This document shows, one piece after another, positions 1-6,326 of a stretch of DNA of 6,326 nucleotides. The stretch comes from an uncultured Porphyromonas sp. (lineage in GTDB: Bacteria; Bacteroidota; Bacteroidia; Bacteroidales; Porphyromonadaceae): the NCBI GenBank assembly GCA_946997275.1, contig CAMPUN010000075.1:1-6326 (forward strand), written 5' to 3'. The notes under the pieces were generated by a model, which ran no database searches, was not told the DNA's origin, and saw only the letters and a program-made list of their open reading frames with translations. The first letter of the stretch is position 1, and each line of letters starts with the position of its first letter. The position numbers were made by a program, and so were the translations under genes.

Positions 1-4
1 AAAC

Positions 5-88
5 GAAATTTCCCCACGGAGGGCCGAAATAAAAGTTCGGAAGAATGAAATGAAACTTCGGAAGAACGAAATCAAAGTTCGGAAGAAT
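5..88. repeat. 21-bp tandem repeat array, three good units plus one degenerate unit
   Basis: Three consecutive 21-base units occupy 26-46, 47-67 and 68-88. They differ from one another only at unit positions 6, 10 and 21. The shared core is AAGTTCGGAAGAA (CTTCGG in the middle unit). The 21 bases before them (5-25) keep the leading GAAAT and the central CGGA but have otherwise diverged, so the array may continue to the left of the window. The period equals seven codons. One frame is open from position 2 to a TGA at 137-139 and reads the units as EIKVRKN, EMKLRKN and EIKVRKN. The array could therefore be the tail of a gene entering from the left, or a noncoding intergenic repeat. The units are seen directly; their role is unknown. 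Confidence 0.85.
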
Positions 89-165
89 TTGCCGTTTCCT
101 CACTGGAGATTCAGAAATCTCTACCGAGGGAATGATTGATTTCCTTGACAGTTGTAGCACAGTAA

Positions 166-296
166 GACGAGTAGCCCGCTGTAGGGACGCACGATCTGTG
201 CGTCCGTCCCCGTTAAAGTCACATCATCAGATCGTTCTACAACGGACGCCCTCCGACTTGATACTATCCGTGCGTCCCTACAACGGGCTACTCGTC
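166..296. repeat. Long imperfect inverted repeat (28-bp arms, 75-base loop)
   Basis: The left arm at 166-193 and the right arm at 269-296 are reverse complements at 27 of 28 positions; the single difference is at about 180 (C against T). The arms carry the core GTAGGGACGCACG. A further degenerate copy in the same orientation as the right arm lies at about 229-245; it shares CTACAACGG and the AGATCGT that complements 191-197. The shape suggests a small palindromic intergenic element (REP-like or MITE-like) inserted in both orientations. No transposase gene or clear target-site duplication is visible. There is no T-run typical of an intrinsic terminator after the right arm, only a TTTT within 300-303. 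The structure is seen directly; the element class is inference. Confidence 0.8.
185..205 (+). other. Short perfect hairpin nested in the inverted repeat
   Basis: GGACGCAC (185-192) and GTGCGTCC (198-205) form a perfect 8-bp stem around a five-base loop. The same GTGCGTCC recurs at 270-277 in the right arm of the larger inverted repeat. The left sequence could therefore pair locally or with the distant arm, but not both at once. No ribosome binding site or T-tract sits directly after it. Confidence 0.6.
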
Positions 297-366
297 TCGT
301 TTTGACACAATGGACACTCTCCGACTCGATACTATCCGTGCACCCCACAGCGGGCCACACGCCTCG
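244..366. repeat. Two diverged direct copies of a ~56-bp element
   Basis: Positions 244-299 and 312-366 align over 56 columns with 46 identities and one gap, about 82 percent by hand count. They are offset by 68 bases. The best conserved part is the shared CGATACTATCCGTGC-like block (TGATACTATCCGTGC in the first copy). The first copy includes the right arm of the inverted repeat at 269-296. The second copy has therefore lost much of its complementarity to the left arm at 166-193. Eight of the nine substitutions are transitions. The two copies read as an old tandem duplication of the palindromic element. Confidence 0.75.
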
Positions 367-414
367 CTCTGACGGGACTGTTTGATTCAAGTTATACACT
401 GAAGCGTTTTTCCT

Positions 415-445
415 ATTGCAGATTCAAATATTTGTGCTACCTTTG
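415..445 (+). promoter_or_regulatory. Bacteroidota-type promoter for the export operon
   Basis: TACCTTTG at 438-445 matches the Bacteroidota sigma-ABfr -7 consensus TAnnTTTG exactly. ATTG at 415-418 matches the -33 element (TTTG) at three of four bases, and the spacer is 19 bases, the usual distance. Transcription would start around 450-453, leaving a leader of about 33 bases before the ATG at 485. That leader is A-rich and has no Shine-Dalgarno core, which is common in this phylum. It is the only convincing promoter I see for the five genes. No obvious operator palindrome overlaps it; the repeat cluster ends about 50 bases upstream. Confidence 0.7.
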
Positions 446-484
446 CGGTGTACTACCAAAGACAAACGCTAAGCAAACAAGCTT

Positions 485-1204
485 ATGAATGCTAAACCGG
501 TCATATCGCTACGCAATCTGCACAAGACTTATCAGGGCGCGCAGCCACTACATGTACTCAAGGGGATCAACCTCGACATCTTCCCAAGCGAGATGGTCGC
601 TATCATGGGAGCTTCGGGCTCGGGCAAGAGTACGCTCCTCAACATCCTCGGGCTCCTCGACAGCTATGACGAGGGGAGTTACCATCTAGGAGAGGAGCTA
701 CTGAGCAATAGCCTCTCGGAGAACCGCGCCGCCGAGATCCGTTCTAGACAAATAGGATTCGTCTTCCAGTCGTTTAACCTTATCCCCTTCAAGAATGCGC
801 TGGACAACATTGCCCTGCCTCTCTTTTACCAAGGAGTAGGTCGCAAGGAGCGCACCAAGCGTGCTGCCGAGCTACTCTCCCGTATGGGGCTAGCCGACTG
901 GGCGGAGCACCTGCCGAGCGAGATGTCGGGAGGGCAGAAGCAGCGCATAGCAATCGCACGAGCCCTCATCACCACGCCCTCAGTCATCCTAGCCGATGAG
1001 CCGACGGGAGCTTTAGACAGCAAGACCACCATCGAGGTGATGGAGCTACTGAGAGAGATCAATCGCGAGTCGCACCTGACGATGATTATCGTAACGCACG
1101 AGCCCGGCGTAGCTGAGATGTGTGACCGCACGATACATATCAAGGATGGAGTGATCGAGGGCGGCGGTCTGACGAGCAGTCTGCCCGAGGAGGTGTTTGA
1201 GTAA
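485..1204 (+). CDS. ABC transporter ATP-binding protein, MacB/LolD family
   Basis: This 239-residue cytoplasmic ATPase would power the two permeases encoded next to it by binding and hydrolysing ATP at the inner membrane. All ABC motifs are present: Walker A GASGSGKST (42-50), Q-loop Q95, signature MSGGQKQR (147-154), Walker B VILADEP (167-173) with catalytic E172, D-loop GALD (175-178) and H-loop H205. The signature has M in place of the usual L, a tolerated variant. The run DEPTGALDSKT and the length are typical of the LolD/FtsE/MacB ATPase group. The ATG at 485 follows the promoter by about 40 bases and gives a normal N-terminus; there is no strong ribosome binding site. It stands alone as a domain, whereas E. 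coli MacB fuses it to the membrane part. A LolD or FtsE assignment is less likely because an adaptor and an outer membrane channel follow in the same operon. The family is certain; the substrate is unknown. Confidence 0.95.
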   Translation: MNAKPVISLRNLHKTYQGAQPLHVLKGINLDIFPSEMVAIMGASGSGKSTLLNILGLLDSYDEGSYHLGEELLSNSLSENRAAEIRSRQIGFVFQSFNLIPFKNALDNIALPLFYQGVGRKERTKRAAELLSRMGLADWAEHLPSEMSGGQKQRIAIARALITTPSVILADEPTGALDSKTTIEVMELLREINRESHLTMIIVTHEPGVAEMCDRTIHIKDGVIEGGGLTSSLPEEVFE

Positions 1205-1219
1205 ATAGGATCACACATT

Positions 1220-2500
1220 ATGCGTATAGGACACGAATACTTCTCCGAGATCATAGACAATCTCAAGCGCAACCGCCTGCGCACCTTCCTGACAGGCTTT
1301 GCCGTAGCGTGGGGAATCATCTTTCTAGTCATCCTCCTCAGCATCGGCGTGGGGCTTAATCGTGGTATCTCTAAGGGAGCGATGGGTAGTGATATGACGC
1401 CAAACAGTGGAGTGCGCTTCGGACTTTGGATGACCTCTATACCTTATCAAGGATATCAAGCTGGACGCCCCCTATATCTTGCCAAGCCTCAGCTAGCACA
1501 GCTGCAACAGATGGTACCAGCTATTGAAGACATTGCTCCCGCCTATCAGAACTGGAGTAAGATCACCTATAAAGCTAAAGTGTCTGACGGCTGGACTCTA
1601 GGAATAAGCGCAAACCACTTCGGACACTTTGACTCTCGTGTGAAGATCCTTGCTGGACGCTCGATCTCAGGGTACGACACTTATAATAGAGAAAAAGTGA
1701 TACTGCTGTCATCCGCTAAGGCATTGCACCTTTTTGGCTCCGAATCGTATGTGGACGCTTTAGGAAAGAAGGTCTCTTTAGACGATATCTCTTTTACCAT
1801 CATTGGCGTATATGAAGATGTCAAAGAGAACTCTGGCTCTTTTATCCCCAGTACAACTTTTGAAGCACTTTACCCTGCAGCGCACACTATAGACAGAGTG
1901 TATGCTTACGTTCCGTCGGTACGTAGTGATAAGGACTACAAAGCTTTTGAGCAGGAACTTAGACAAGCTTTGGGCTCTATGTTGACCTTCTCGCCCGATG
2001 ACGAAAGTGCGATGTGGGGATTCTCAAACTATGTCAACAACGAGCAGTATAATAAGGTAGTCAACTACTTCTACCTCTTCCTTTGGATCGTCGGGCTGAG
2101 CACGCTCCTCATCGGCATCGTCGGCGTGAGCAATATCATGCTGGTCACGGTGCGGGAGCGATACAAAGAGATCGGCATACGCAAGGCTCTGGGCGCTAAG
2201 CCCCGTGACATCCTAGCGATGATTATGGTCGAGAGCCTCCTCATCACGGCGGTGGCGGGTGCTATCGGTCTGGTCATTGCCGTGGGACTTGTCGCTCTGG
2301 GCGACTACCTCGTGACCGCTTACCACATTGGCGAGATGTCCATTATGGGCGAGACGATCCACCTCTTTGACACGCCAGTCCTCTCGCCACAGATGGCGCT
2401 GGGCATCCTCGTTGTGATGATCATTGCGGGAATTGTGGCGGGCTACACGCCAGCTCGTAGAGCGATACGTATATCCGCTATCGAAGCGATGAGAGATTAG
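1220..2500 (+). CDS. MacB/FtsX-type ABC transporter permease, first of two
   Basis: This 426-residue inner membrane protein has the MacB layout. A short cytoplasmic N-terminus leads to membrane segment 1 (about 22-46), a large periplasmic domain (about 47-283), then membrane segments 2 (284-309), 3 (331-360) and 4 (392-411). The cytoplasmic stretch after segment 2, RERYKEIGIRKALGAKPRDI (312-331), is the FtsX-family signature that contacts the ATPase. The C-terminus PARRAIRISAIEAMRD (411-426) is also typical. The gene starts 15 bases after the ATPase stop, with AGGA at 1207-1210 as a plausible ribosome binding site. It probably pairs with the next permease and is coupled to the ATPase to drive substrate through the adaptor and channel. 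Base composition is uneven: by hand count 1681-1980 is 43 percent GC while 2101-2340 is about 60 percent. That drop falls in the periplasmic domain. Confidence 0.93.
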   Translation: MRIGHEYFSEIIDNLKRNRLRTFLTGFAVAWGIIFLVILLSIGVGLNRGISKGAMGSDMTPNSGVRFGLWMTSIPYQGYQAGRPLYLAKPQLAQLQQMVPAIEDIAPAYQNWSKITYKAKVSDGWTLGISANHFGHFDSRVKILAGRSISGYDTYNREKVILLSSAKALHLFGSESYVDALGKKVSLDDISFTIIGVYEDVKENSGSFIPSTTFEALYPAAHTIDRVYAYVPSVRSDKDYKAFEQELRQALGSMLTFSPDDESAMWGFSNYVNNEQYNKVVNYFYLFLWIVGLSTLLIGIVGVSNIMLVTVRERYKEIGIRKALGAKPRDILAMIMVESLLITAVAGAIGLVIAVGLVALGDYLVTAYHIGEMSIMGETIHLFDTPVLSPQMALGILVVMIIAGIVAGYTPARRAIRISAIEAMRD

Positions 2501-2526
2501 TAACACCCTAGCGTAAAGACTGTACT

Positions 2527-3786
2527 ATGAGACTATTTGATCGAGACATCTGGGGTGAGGCTTTTCACTCCTTACGAACGAATCGCAAGCGTTCCATCGC
2601 AACCGCCTTCGGCATCTTCTGGGGCATCCTGATGCTGGTCATCTTGATGAGCTTGAGCCAAGGCTTCTCCAATGGTATGCGCAAGCAGCTAGATGGTATC
2701 TCAAGCAATACCACGCTGCTCTACTGCTCCACAACCAGCAAGCCATACAAAGGTTACCCCACCGATCGCTGGTGGTCGCTCTCAGTGAGCGATATGGCCA
2801 ACCTCCAGAAGCGTTTTCCCGAGATAGAGACGATAGCTGCTATGCAGCAAGGCTCGTGGAACACGCCCGTCAGCTACGGCACCAAGAGTATGACAGCACC
2901 GCTCTACTCCGCCTGGGCCTCTTTTGACCAGATCGTCTACTCGACCCTCCTGGCGGGACGACGGCTCAACGAGAGCGACGAGCAGCAGCGACGTCGCAAC
3001 TGCACCATCGGTGAGGAGGTGAGCCAGAAGTTCTTCGCTTCGCACGAGGAGGCTTTGGGCAAGGTGATCAATATTGACGGCTCTTACTACACCGTCGTGG
3101 GAGTCCTCAAGAGCAAGTCTAAAGGGATGAATATCAATGGCTCTGAAGAGCAAAAGGTACGTATCCCCTACACAATCCTTGCCGCATCACTCGGCCAGAG
3201 CAATGAGGTCTACCAACTCTTGTACTCGCTCCATGGCGATGGTAAGGATAGCAAAGCGATCAACGACCGCATCAAAGCCTACATCCGCTCTACCCACGAC
3301 ATAGCACCAGACGATGAGAGCGCCATAGGTGAGTTCAACATCTCAGAGATCTTCACTGCCCAAAACTCCATGCTGTGGGGTGTCAATGTCTTCGTCTGGT
3401 TCATCGGTATCGGCACGCTCCTCTCGGGCATCATCGGCATTAGCAATATCATGCTCGTCTCCGTCAAGGAGCGCACCCGCGAGATCGGCATACGTCGTGC
3501 ACTCGGTGCACAGCGCAAAGACATCATACGACTCATCCTCCTAGAGAGCGGCATGCTGAGCCTCCTCGCGGGGCTCGTAGGCCTTCTCCTCGGTGTGGGG
3601 ATTATGTCTATCGTCGCACAGATTACCGCCTCAATGGAAAACGAGATGCTGGTCAATCCGCTGATCCCCTTTGGCACAGCGGTCGGCGCACTCCTCTTCA
3701 TCGTCATCGGAGGCGTGGTGGGCGGTCTCTTGCCACTCAAGAAAGCACTCGAGATTCGCTCCATCGAAGCCATTCGTGAGGAGTAA
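2527..3786 (+). CDS. MacB/FtsX-type ABC transporter permease, second of two
   Basis: This 419-residue permease is a paralogue of the preceding one with the same topology: membrane segment 1 at about 25-47, periplasmic domain 48-284, and segments 2-4 at about 285-310, 338-364 and 382-403. Shared landmarks include PDDESA (261-266) before segment 2, SNIMLV (306-311), and the cytoplasmic signature KERTREIGIRRALGAQRKDI (314-333). Its DNA from 3414 aligns without gaps to the first permease from 2101, 73 of 100 bases identical by hand count, so the pair arose by duplication. The extracytoplasmic halves are far more different. The C-terminus reads LPLKKALEIRSIEAIREE, lacking the PARRA of its partner. 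The gap to the upstream gene is 26 bases with no clear Shine-Dalgarno sequence. The likely role is as the second half of a heterodimeric channel. An alternative is two homodimers sharing one ATPase, less likely given LolC/LolE precedent. Confidence 0.93.
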   Translation: MRLFDRDIWGEAFHSLRTNRKRSIATAFGIFWGILMLVILMSLSQGFSNGMRKQLDGISSNTTLLYCSTTSKPYKGYPTDRWWSLSVSDMANLQKRFPEIETIAAMQQGSWNTPVSYGTKSMTAPLYSAWASFDQIVYSTLLAGRRLNESDEQQRRRNCTIGEEVSQKFFASHEEALGKVINIDGSYYTVVGVLKSKSKGMNINGSEEQKVRIPYTILAASLGQSNEVYQLLYSLHGDGKDSKAINDRIKAYIRSTHDIAPDDESAIGEFNISEIFTAQNSMLWGVNVFVWFIGIGTLLSGIIGISNIMLVSVKERTREIGIRRALGAQRKDIIRLILLESGMLSLLAGLVGLLLGVGIMSIVAQITASMENEMLVNPLIPFGTAVGALLFIVIGGVVGGLLPLKKALEIRSIEAIREE

Positions 3787-3831
3787 ACCACCATTCAACT
3801 TTAGGTAAAAACAAACACAACATAAAGAACT

Positions 3832-4944
3832 ATGAAAGCTAAGCGTATCTTCAAACTTTCCCTTTGGGTCATCTTCGGCCTGCTCGTCATCATGACCTTC
3901 GTCTTCCTCTATAAGAAGGCACAGCCCCAAGCGACCATCTACTCGGTAGAGACGGTGACCCGCGTCCCCTCTATCCAACGGTCTATCATCCTCACTGGCA
4001 AGATAGCTCCTCGCAACGAGGTGATGATCGTGCCACAGCTCAACGGCATCATCGCCGAGATCATGAAGAAGCCCGGCGACCTCGTCAAGGCGGGCGACAT
4101 CATCGCGCGTATCAAAGTGGTGCCCGAGATGGGTTCGGTCAATCAGGCAGAGTCGCAGGTCGAGATAGCAAAGATAGCTCTCGACGAGGCTCAGCAGAAG
4201 TACAAGATAGCGACCGAGCTGCACCAGCAAGGGATCGTAGCCGAGGAGGAGTATGCCACAACCAAGGCTAACTACCTACAGGCTAAGGAGCGCCTTGCGA
4301 GTGCTAAGGATGCTTACAACATCGTCCTCACCGGCATGAGCCAGCGCAACGCTCAGGGCTCTACGACACTCGTGCGCAGCACGGTAGACGGGACGATACT
4401 CGACATACCAGTCAAGGAGGGTAACTCGGTCATTCAGGCCAACTCCTTCAACGCTGGTACCACCATCGCCACCATCGCCGACATGACGGAGATGATCTTC
4501 ATCGGCAAGGTGGACGAGGTCGACATCGCTCGTGTCGCTACGGGACTACCTGTCACGGTGCGCATCGGAGCGATCGAGGGTTCCGCCTTCTCGGGCGTCG
4601 TCGAGTACATCTCGCCCAAGACAATCCAGCAGCAACAAGGCACGCAGTACGAGCTCAAGGCAGCCATCACCATCGACGACTACAGCCGCATACGCTCCGA
4701 TATGAGTGCCAATGCGGAGCTTATCACCGACCAGGTATCCAATGTCCTAGCCATCCCCGAGGGCGCACTGCAGTTTGAAGGTGACAAGGTCTATGTCGAG
4801 GTGGTCACCTCCGACGCTGATCCGAAGCATCTGCAGACGGAGCGCCGTGAGATCAAGACCGGCATCAGCAATGGTAGCCTCATCGAGGTCAAGAGTGGTC
4901 TCAAGGAGGGCGAAAAGGTCAAGGGCACTCCGATAGCTGCCTAA
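3832..4944 (+). CDS. HlyD/MacA-type periplasmic adaptor (membrane fusion protein)
   Basis: This 370-residue adaptor should link the permease pair to the outer membrane channel across the periplasm. The N-terminus has positive charges and one hydrophobic anchor (about 9-27) with no lipobox cysteine, so it is membrane-anchored, not a lipoprotein. Domains follow MacA order: first half of the lipoyl/barrel-sandwich domain (about 58-97, with the PGDLVKAGDIIA turn at 81-92), an alpha-helical hairpin likely to be coiled coil (about 104-165), second lipoyl half (about 178-217, with VDGTILDIPVKEGNSV at 185-200), beta-barrel (about 220-300) and a membrane-proximal domain (about 305-368). The length is that expected for MacA. 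A glutamine run (QQQQ, 266-269) lies in the beta-barrel. The gene follows the second permease after 45 bases, the longest gap in the operon; the leader is A-rich with AAAGAA before the ATG. The family is clear, the gene name is not fixed by sequence alone. Confidence 0.93.
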   Translation: MKAKRIFKLSLWVIFGLLVIMTFVFLYKKAQPQATIYSVETVTRVPSIQRSIILTGKIAPRNEVMIVPQLNGIIAEIMKKPGDLVKAGDIIARIKVVPEMGSVNQAESQVEIAKIALDEAQQKYKIATELHQQGIVAEEEYATTKANYLQAKERLASAKDAYNIVLTGMSQRNAQGSTTLVRSTVDGTILDIPVKEGNSVIQANSFNAGTTIATIADMTEMIFIGKVDEVDIARVATGLPVTVRIGAIEGSAFSGVVEYISPKTIQQQQGTQYELKAAITIDDYSRIRSDMSANAELITDQVSNVLAIPEGALQFEGDKVYVEVVTSDADPKHLQTERREIKTGISNGSLIEVKSGLKEGEKVKGTPIAA

Positions 4945-4969
4945 CTAATCATTTAGACAAGACAATCCT

Positions 4970-6322
4970 ATGCTTACACTTCGTCATATCTTCCCCTTAG
5001 TCCTACTGGTCGCGGGGAGCTTTACCCTAGCAGCGCAGCAGAGCTGGACGTTGCAGCAGTGCATCGACCACGCCGTCGCTCACAGCATCACGGTCGAGGA
5101 GGCGCGCCTACGCTTGGCCGGGAGTGAGCAGCAGCTCTCCACCACGCAGCACAGTTACCTGCCCTCGCTCTCGGCTAGCGCTAGCCAGAGCGTCAGCCTC
5201 GGACGTAGTGCCGACAAGACGGGCGTCATCAGCGACCAATCCTCGAGTAGCACTTCCTTTGGGGCAAACCTCTCGTGGGACGTTTTCTCCGGTATGGCTC
5301 GTCCTAAGGCAACGGAGATAGCGCGTCTCAATCTAGACGCTGCGACCGCTGGACTCTCCTATGCCAAGGAGCAGATCGGTCTACAGGTGGCTGAGGGGTA
5401 CTACAACTTACTCTTCCGCCAAGAGCTAATCCATGTCGCCGATGAACAGCTCAAGCTAACCCGTGAGACGCTCACGAAGACTGCTGCACTAGTCCGTGCG
5501 GGCAAATGGTCTCGTGACAAACTCGCTGAGGTGGAGGCGCAACTCGCTAAGGACAGCGTCAACTACCTTCGTGCCTGCAGCGATACGGAGCTGGCACGTC
5601 ATCAGCTGGCACTCATCATTGAGCTACCCGACTACACAGAGCTGCAGATCACCTTGCCCGATGTCAAGAGCCTCAGTGCTACGCCCGCTCCTGAGCTGGC
5701 ACTGGCTAACGATGCGCTCCTCGAGCAAGCGCGCTCGATGCGTCCCGAGATGGAGCAGGCAAGGCTACAGCTACAAATGGCGGAGCAGCAGATCGGACTG
5801 GAGCAGACGGGCTACATACCGAAGGTCTCCTTTGGCGCGGGCTACAACACCGGCTATTACTACATCCTGAATAAGGAGTTACGGCAGTTTAACCAGCCTT
5901 TTGGGGATCAGATGCGCAACAACGGACGCTACTTCGTTGGGCTTTCGCTCTCTGTACCCATCTTCGATGCGATGCGCACGGCAGACAATGTGGCGCAGGC
6001 TCGTCTCCGCTACTCCGACCAGCAGATCGCTCTGCGCAAGGTGGACAAAGAGCTCACGCAGCAGCTCTACACGGCTCAGATCAATGCCCGTGCCGCTTAC
6101 AGTCAGATAGCAGCTGCCGAGCGGGCGACCGAGTCGGCCGAGACGGCGCTACACTATGCGCAGATCAGCTACGAGGCGGGACGTGCCTCTTCATACGAAT
6201 TGGCCGAGGCGCAAAACCGTCACTTCGTTGCTCAGAGCGAAGAGCTCCGCGCTCGCTACGACTACCTCTACCGTGTGCTCGTACTGCACAGCTACATCTC
6301 TCCCGCAGAGGAGACTAAGTAA
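4970..6322 (+). CDS. TolC-family outer membrane efflux protein
   Basis: This 450-residue protein should form the trimeric outer membrane channel and periplasmic tunnel through which the substrate leaves the cell. A signal peptide is visible: R5-H6, a hydrophobic core at 7-20 and a cleavage site after A21 or A22, giving a mature start near QQSW. Two structural repeats typical of the OEP family follow. In each, a strand pair (FGANLSWDVFSGMARP, 97-112, and VGLSLSVPIFDAMRT, 323-337) leads into a long amphipathic helix rich in Q, A, L, R and E. The helices span roughly 112-215 and 337-438. The tyrosine- and glycine-rich stretch GAGYNTGYYY (289-298) suits a membrane strand. Length is normal for the family. 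It starts 25 bases after the adaptor stop with no clear Shine-Dalgarno. Its position after the adaptor shows it is the dedicated channel for this exporter. The gene appears complete, ending four bases before the window edge. Confidence 0.93.
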   Translation: MLTLRHIFPLVLLVAGSFTLAAQQSWTLQQCIDHAVAHSITVEEARLRLAGSEQQLSTTQHSYLPSLSASASQSVSLGRSADKTGVISDQSSSSTSFGANLSWDVFSGMARPKATEIARLNLDAATAGLSYAKEQIGLQVAEGYYNLLFRQELIHVADEQLKLTRETLTKTAALVRAGKWSRDKLAEVEAQLAKDSVNYLRACSDTELARHQLALIIELPDYTELQITLPDVKSLSATPAPELALANDALLEQARSMRPEMEQARLQLQMAEQQIGLEQTGYIPKVSFGAGYNTGYYYILNKELRQFNQPFGDQMRNNGRYFVGLSLSVPIFDAMRTADNVAQARLRYSDQQIALRKVDKELTQQLYTAQINARAAYSQIAAAERATESAETALHYAQISYEAGRASSYELAEAQNRHFVAQSEELRARYDYLYRVLVLHSYISPAEETK

Positions 6323-6326
6323 TGTC

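Noticed and set aside
166..296. Intrinsic terminator or CRISPR-like repeat
   Set aside because: The arms are long and inverted with a 75-base loop and no proper U-tract follows, so it is not a standard terminator. There are no regularly spaced direct repeats with unique spacers, so it is not a CRISPR array.
121..399. A 92-codon open frame on the minus strand upstream of the operon
   Set aside because: It is made almost wholly of the inverted and direct repeat copies, shows no recognisable domain, is rich in R, S and V as a shadow frame would be, and covers no independent start signal.
826..1344. A 172-codon minus-strand frame across the ATPase and first permease
   Set aside because: It lies antisense to clear family motifs (signature, Walker B) in the plus-strand gene and has the arginine- and serine-rich composition of a shadow frame.
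485..3786. Assignment as LolCDE lipoprotein release or FtsEX cell division complex
   Set aside because: The ATPase and permeases look similar at family level, but both systems lack a HlyD-type adaptor and TolC channel, which directly follow here in the same operon.
3631..4230. A 199-codon minus-strand frame across the second permease and the adaptor
   Set aside because: It is antisense to two well-supported genes, and its L-, D- and H-rich composition mirrors their codon bias. No promoter or domain supports it.

Overview
The window looks like chromosomal DNA from a Bacteroidota bacterium, most likely Porphyromonas or a close relative. The evidence is a near-consensus Bacteroidota promoter (ATTG, 19 bases, TACCTTTG) upstream of the first gene, A-rich leaders with weak or absent Shine-Dalgarno sequences, and protein sequences that read like that group. 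The genus is my recognition from memory, not a database result.

Layout: positions 1-484 hold no convincing complete gene. They contain a 21-bp tandem repeat (26-88), then a cluster of inverted and direct copies of a short palindromic element (about 166-366), then the promoter (415-445). From 485 to 6322 there are five tightly spaced plus-strand genes with gaps of 15, 26, 45 and 25 bases and no visible internal terminator, so they probably form one operon. In order they encode an ABC ATPase, two paralogous MacB/FtsX-type permeases, a HlyD/MacA-type periplasmic adaptor and a TolC-type outer membrane channel.

Together the five products make a complete tripartite efflux or secretion machine of the MacA-MacB-TolC type. 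Unlike E. coli MacB, where one polypeptide carries ATPase and membrane domain and works as a homodimer, here the ATPase is a separate protein and two different permeases probably pair as a heterodimer, as in LolCDE. The substrate cannot be read from the sequence; drugs, peptides, lipids or siderophore-like molecules are all possible. No regulator gene is in the window.

This architecture is familiar in Bacteroidota, so I do not claim a new system. The points that most deserve a second look are the repeat cluster upstream of the promoter, where mutually exclusive hairpins can be drawn; the 21-bp array, which stays open in one frame as a seven-residue repeat; and a sharp GC drop confined to the periplasmic domain of the first permease.
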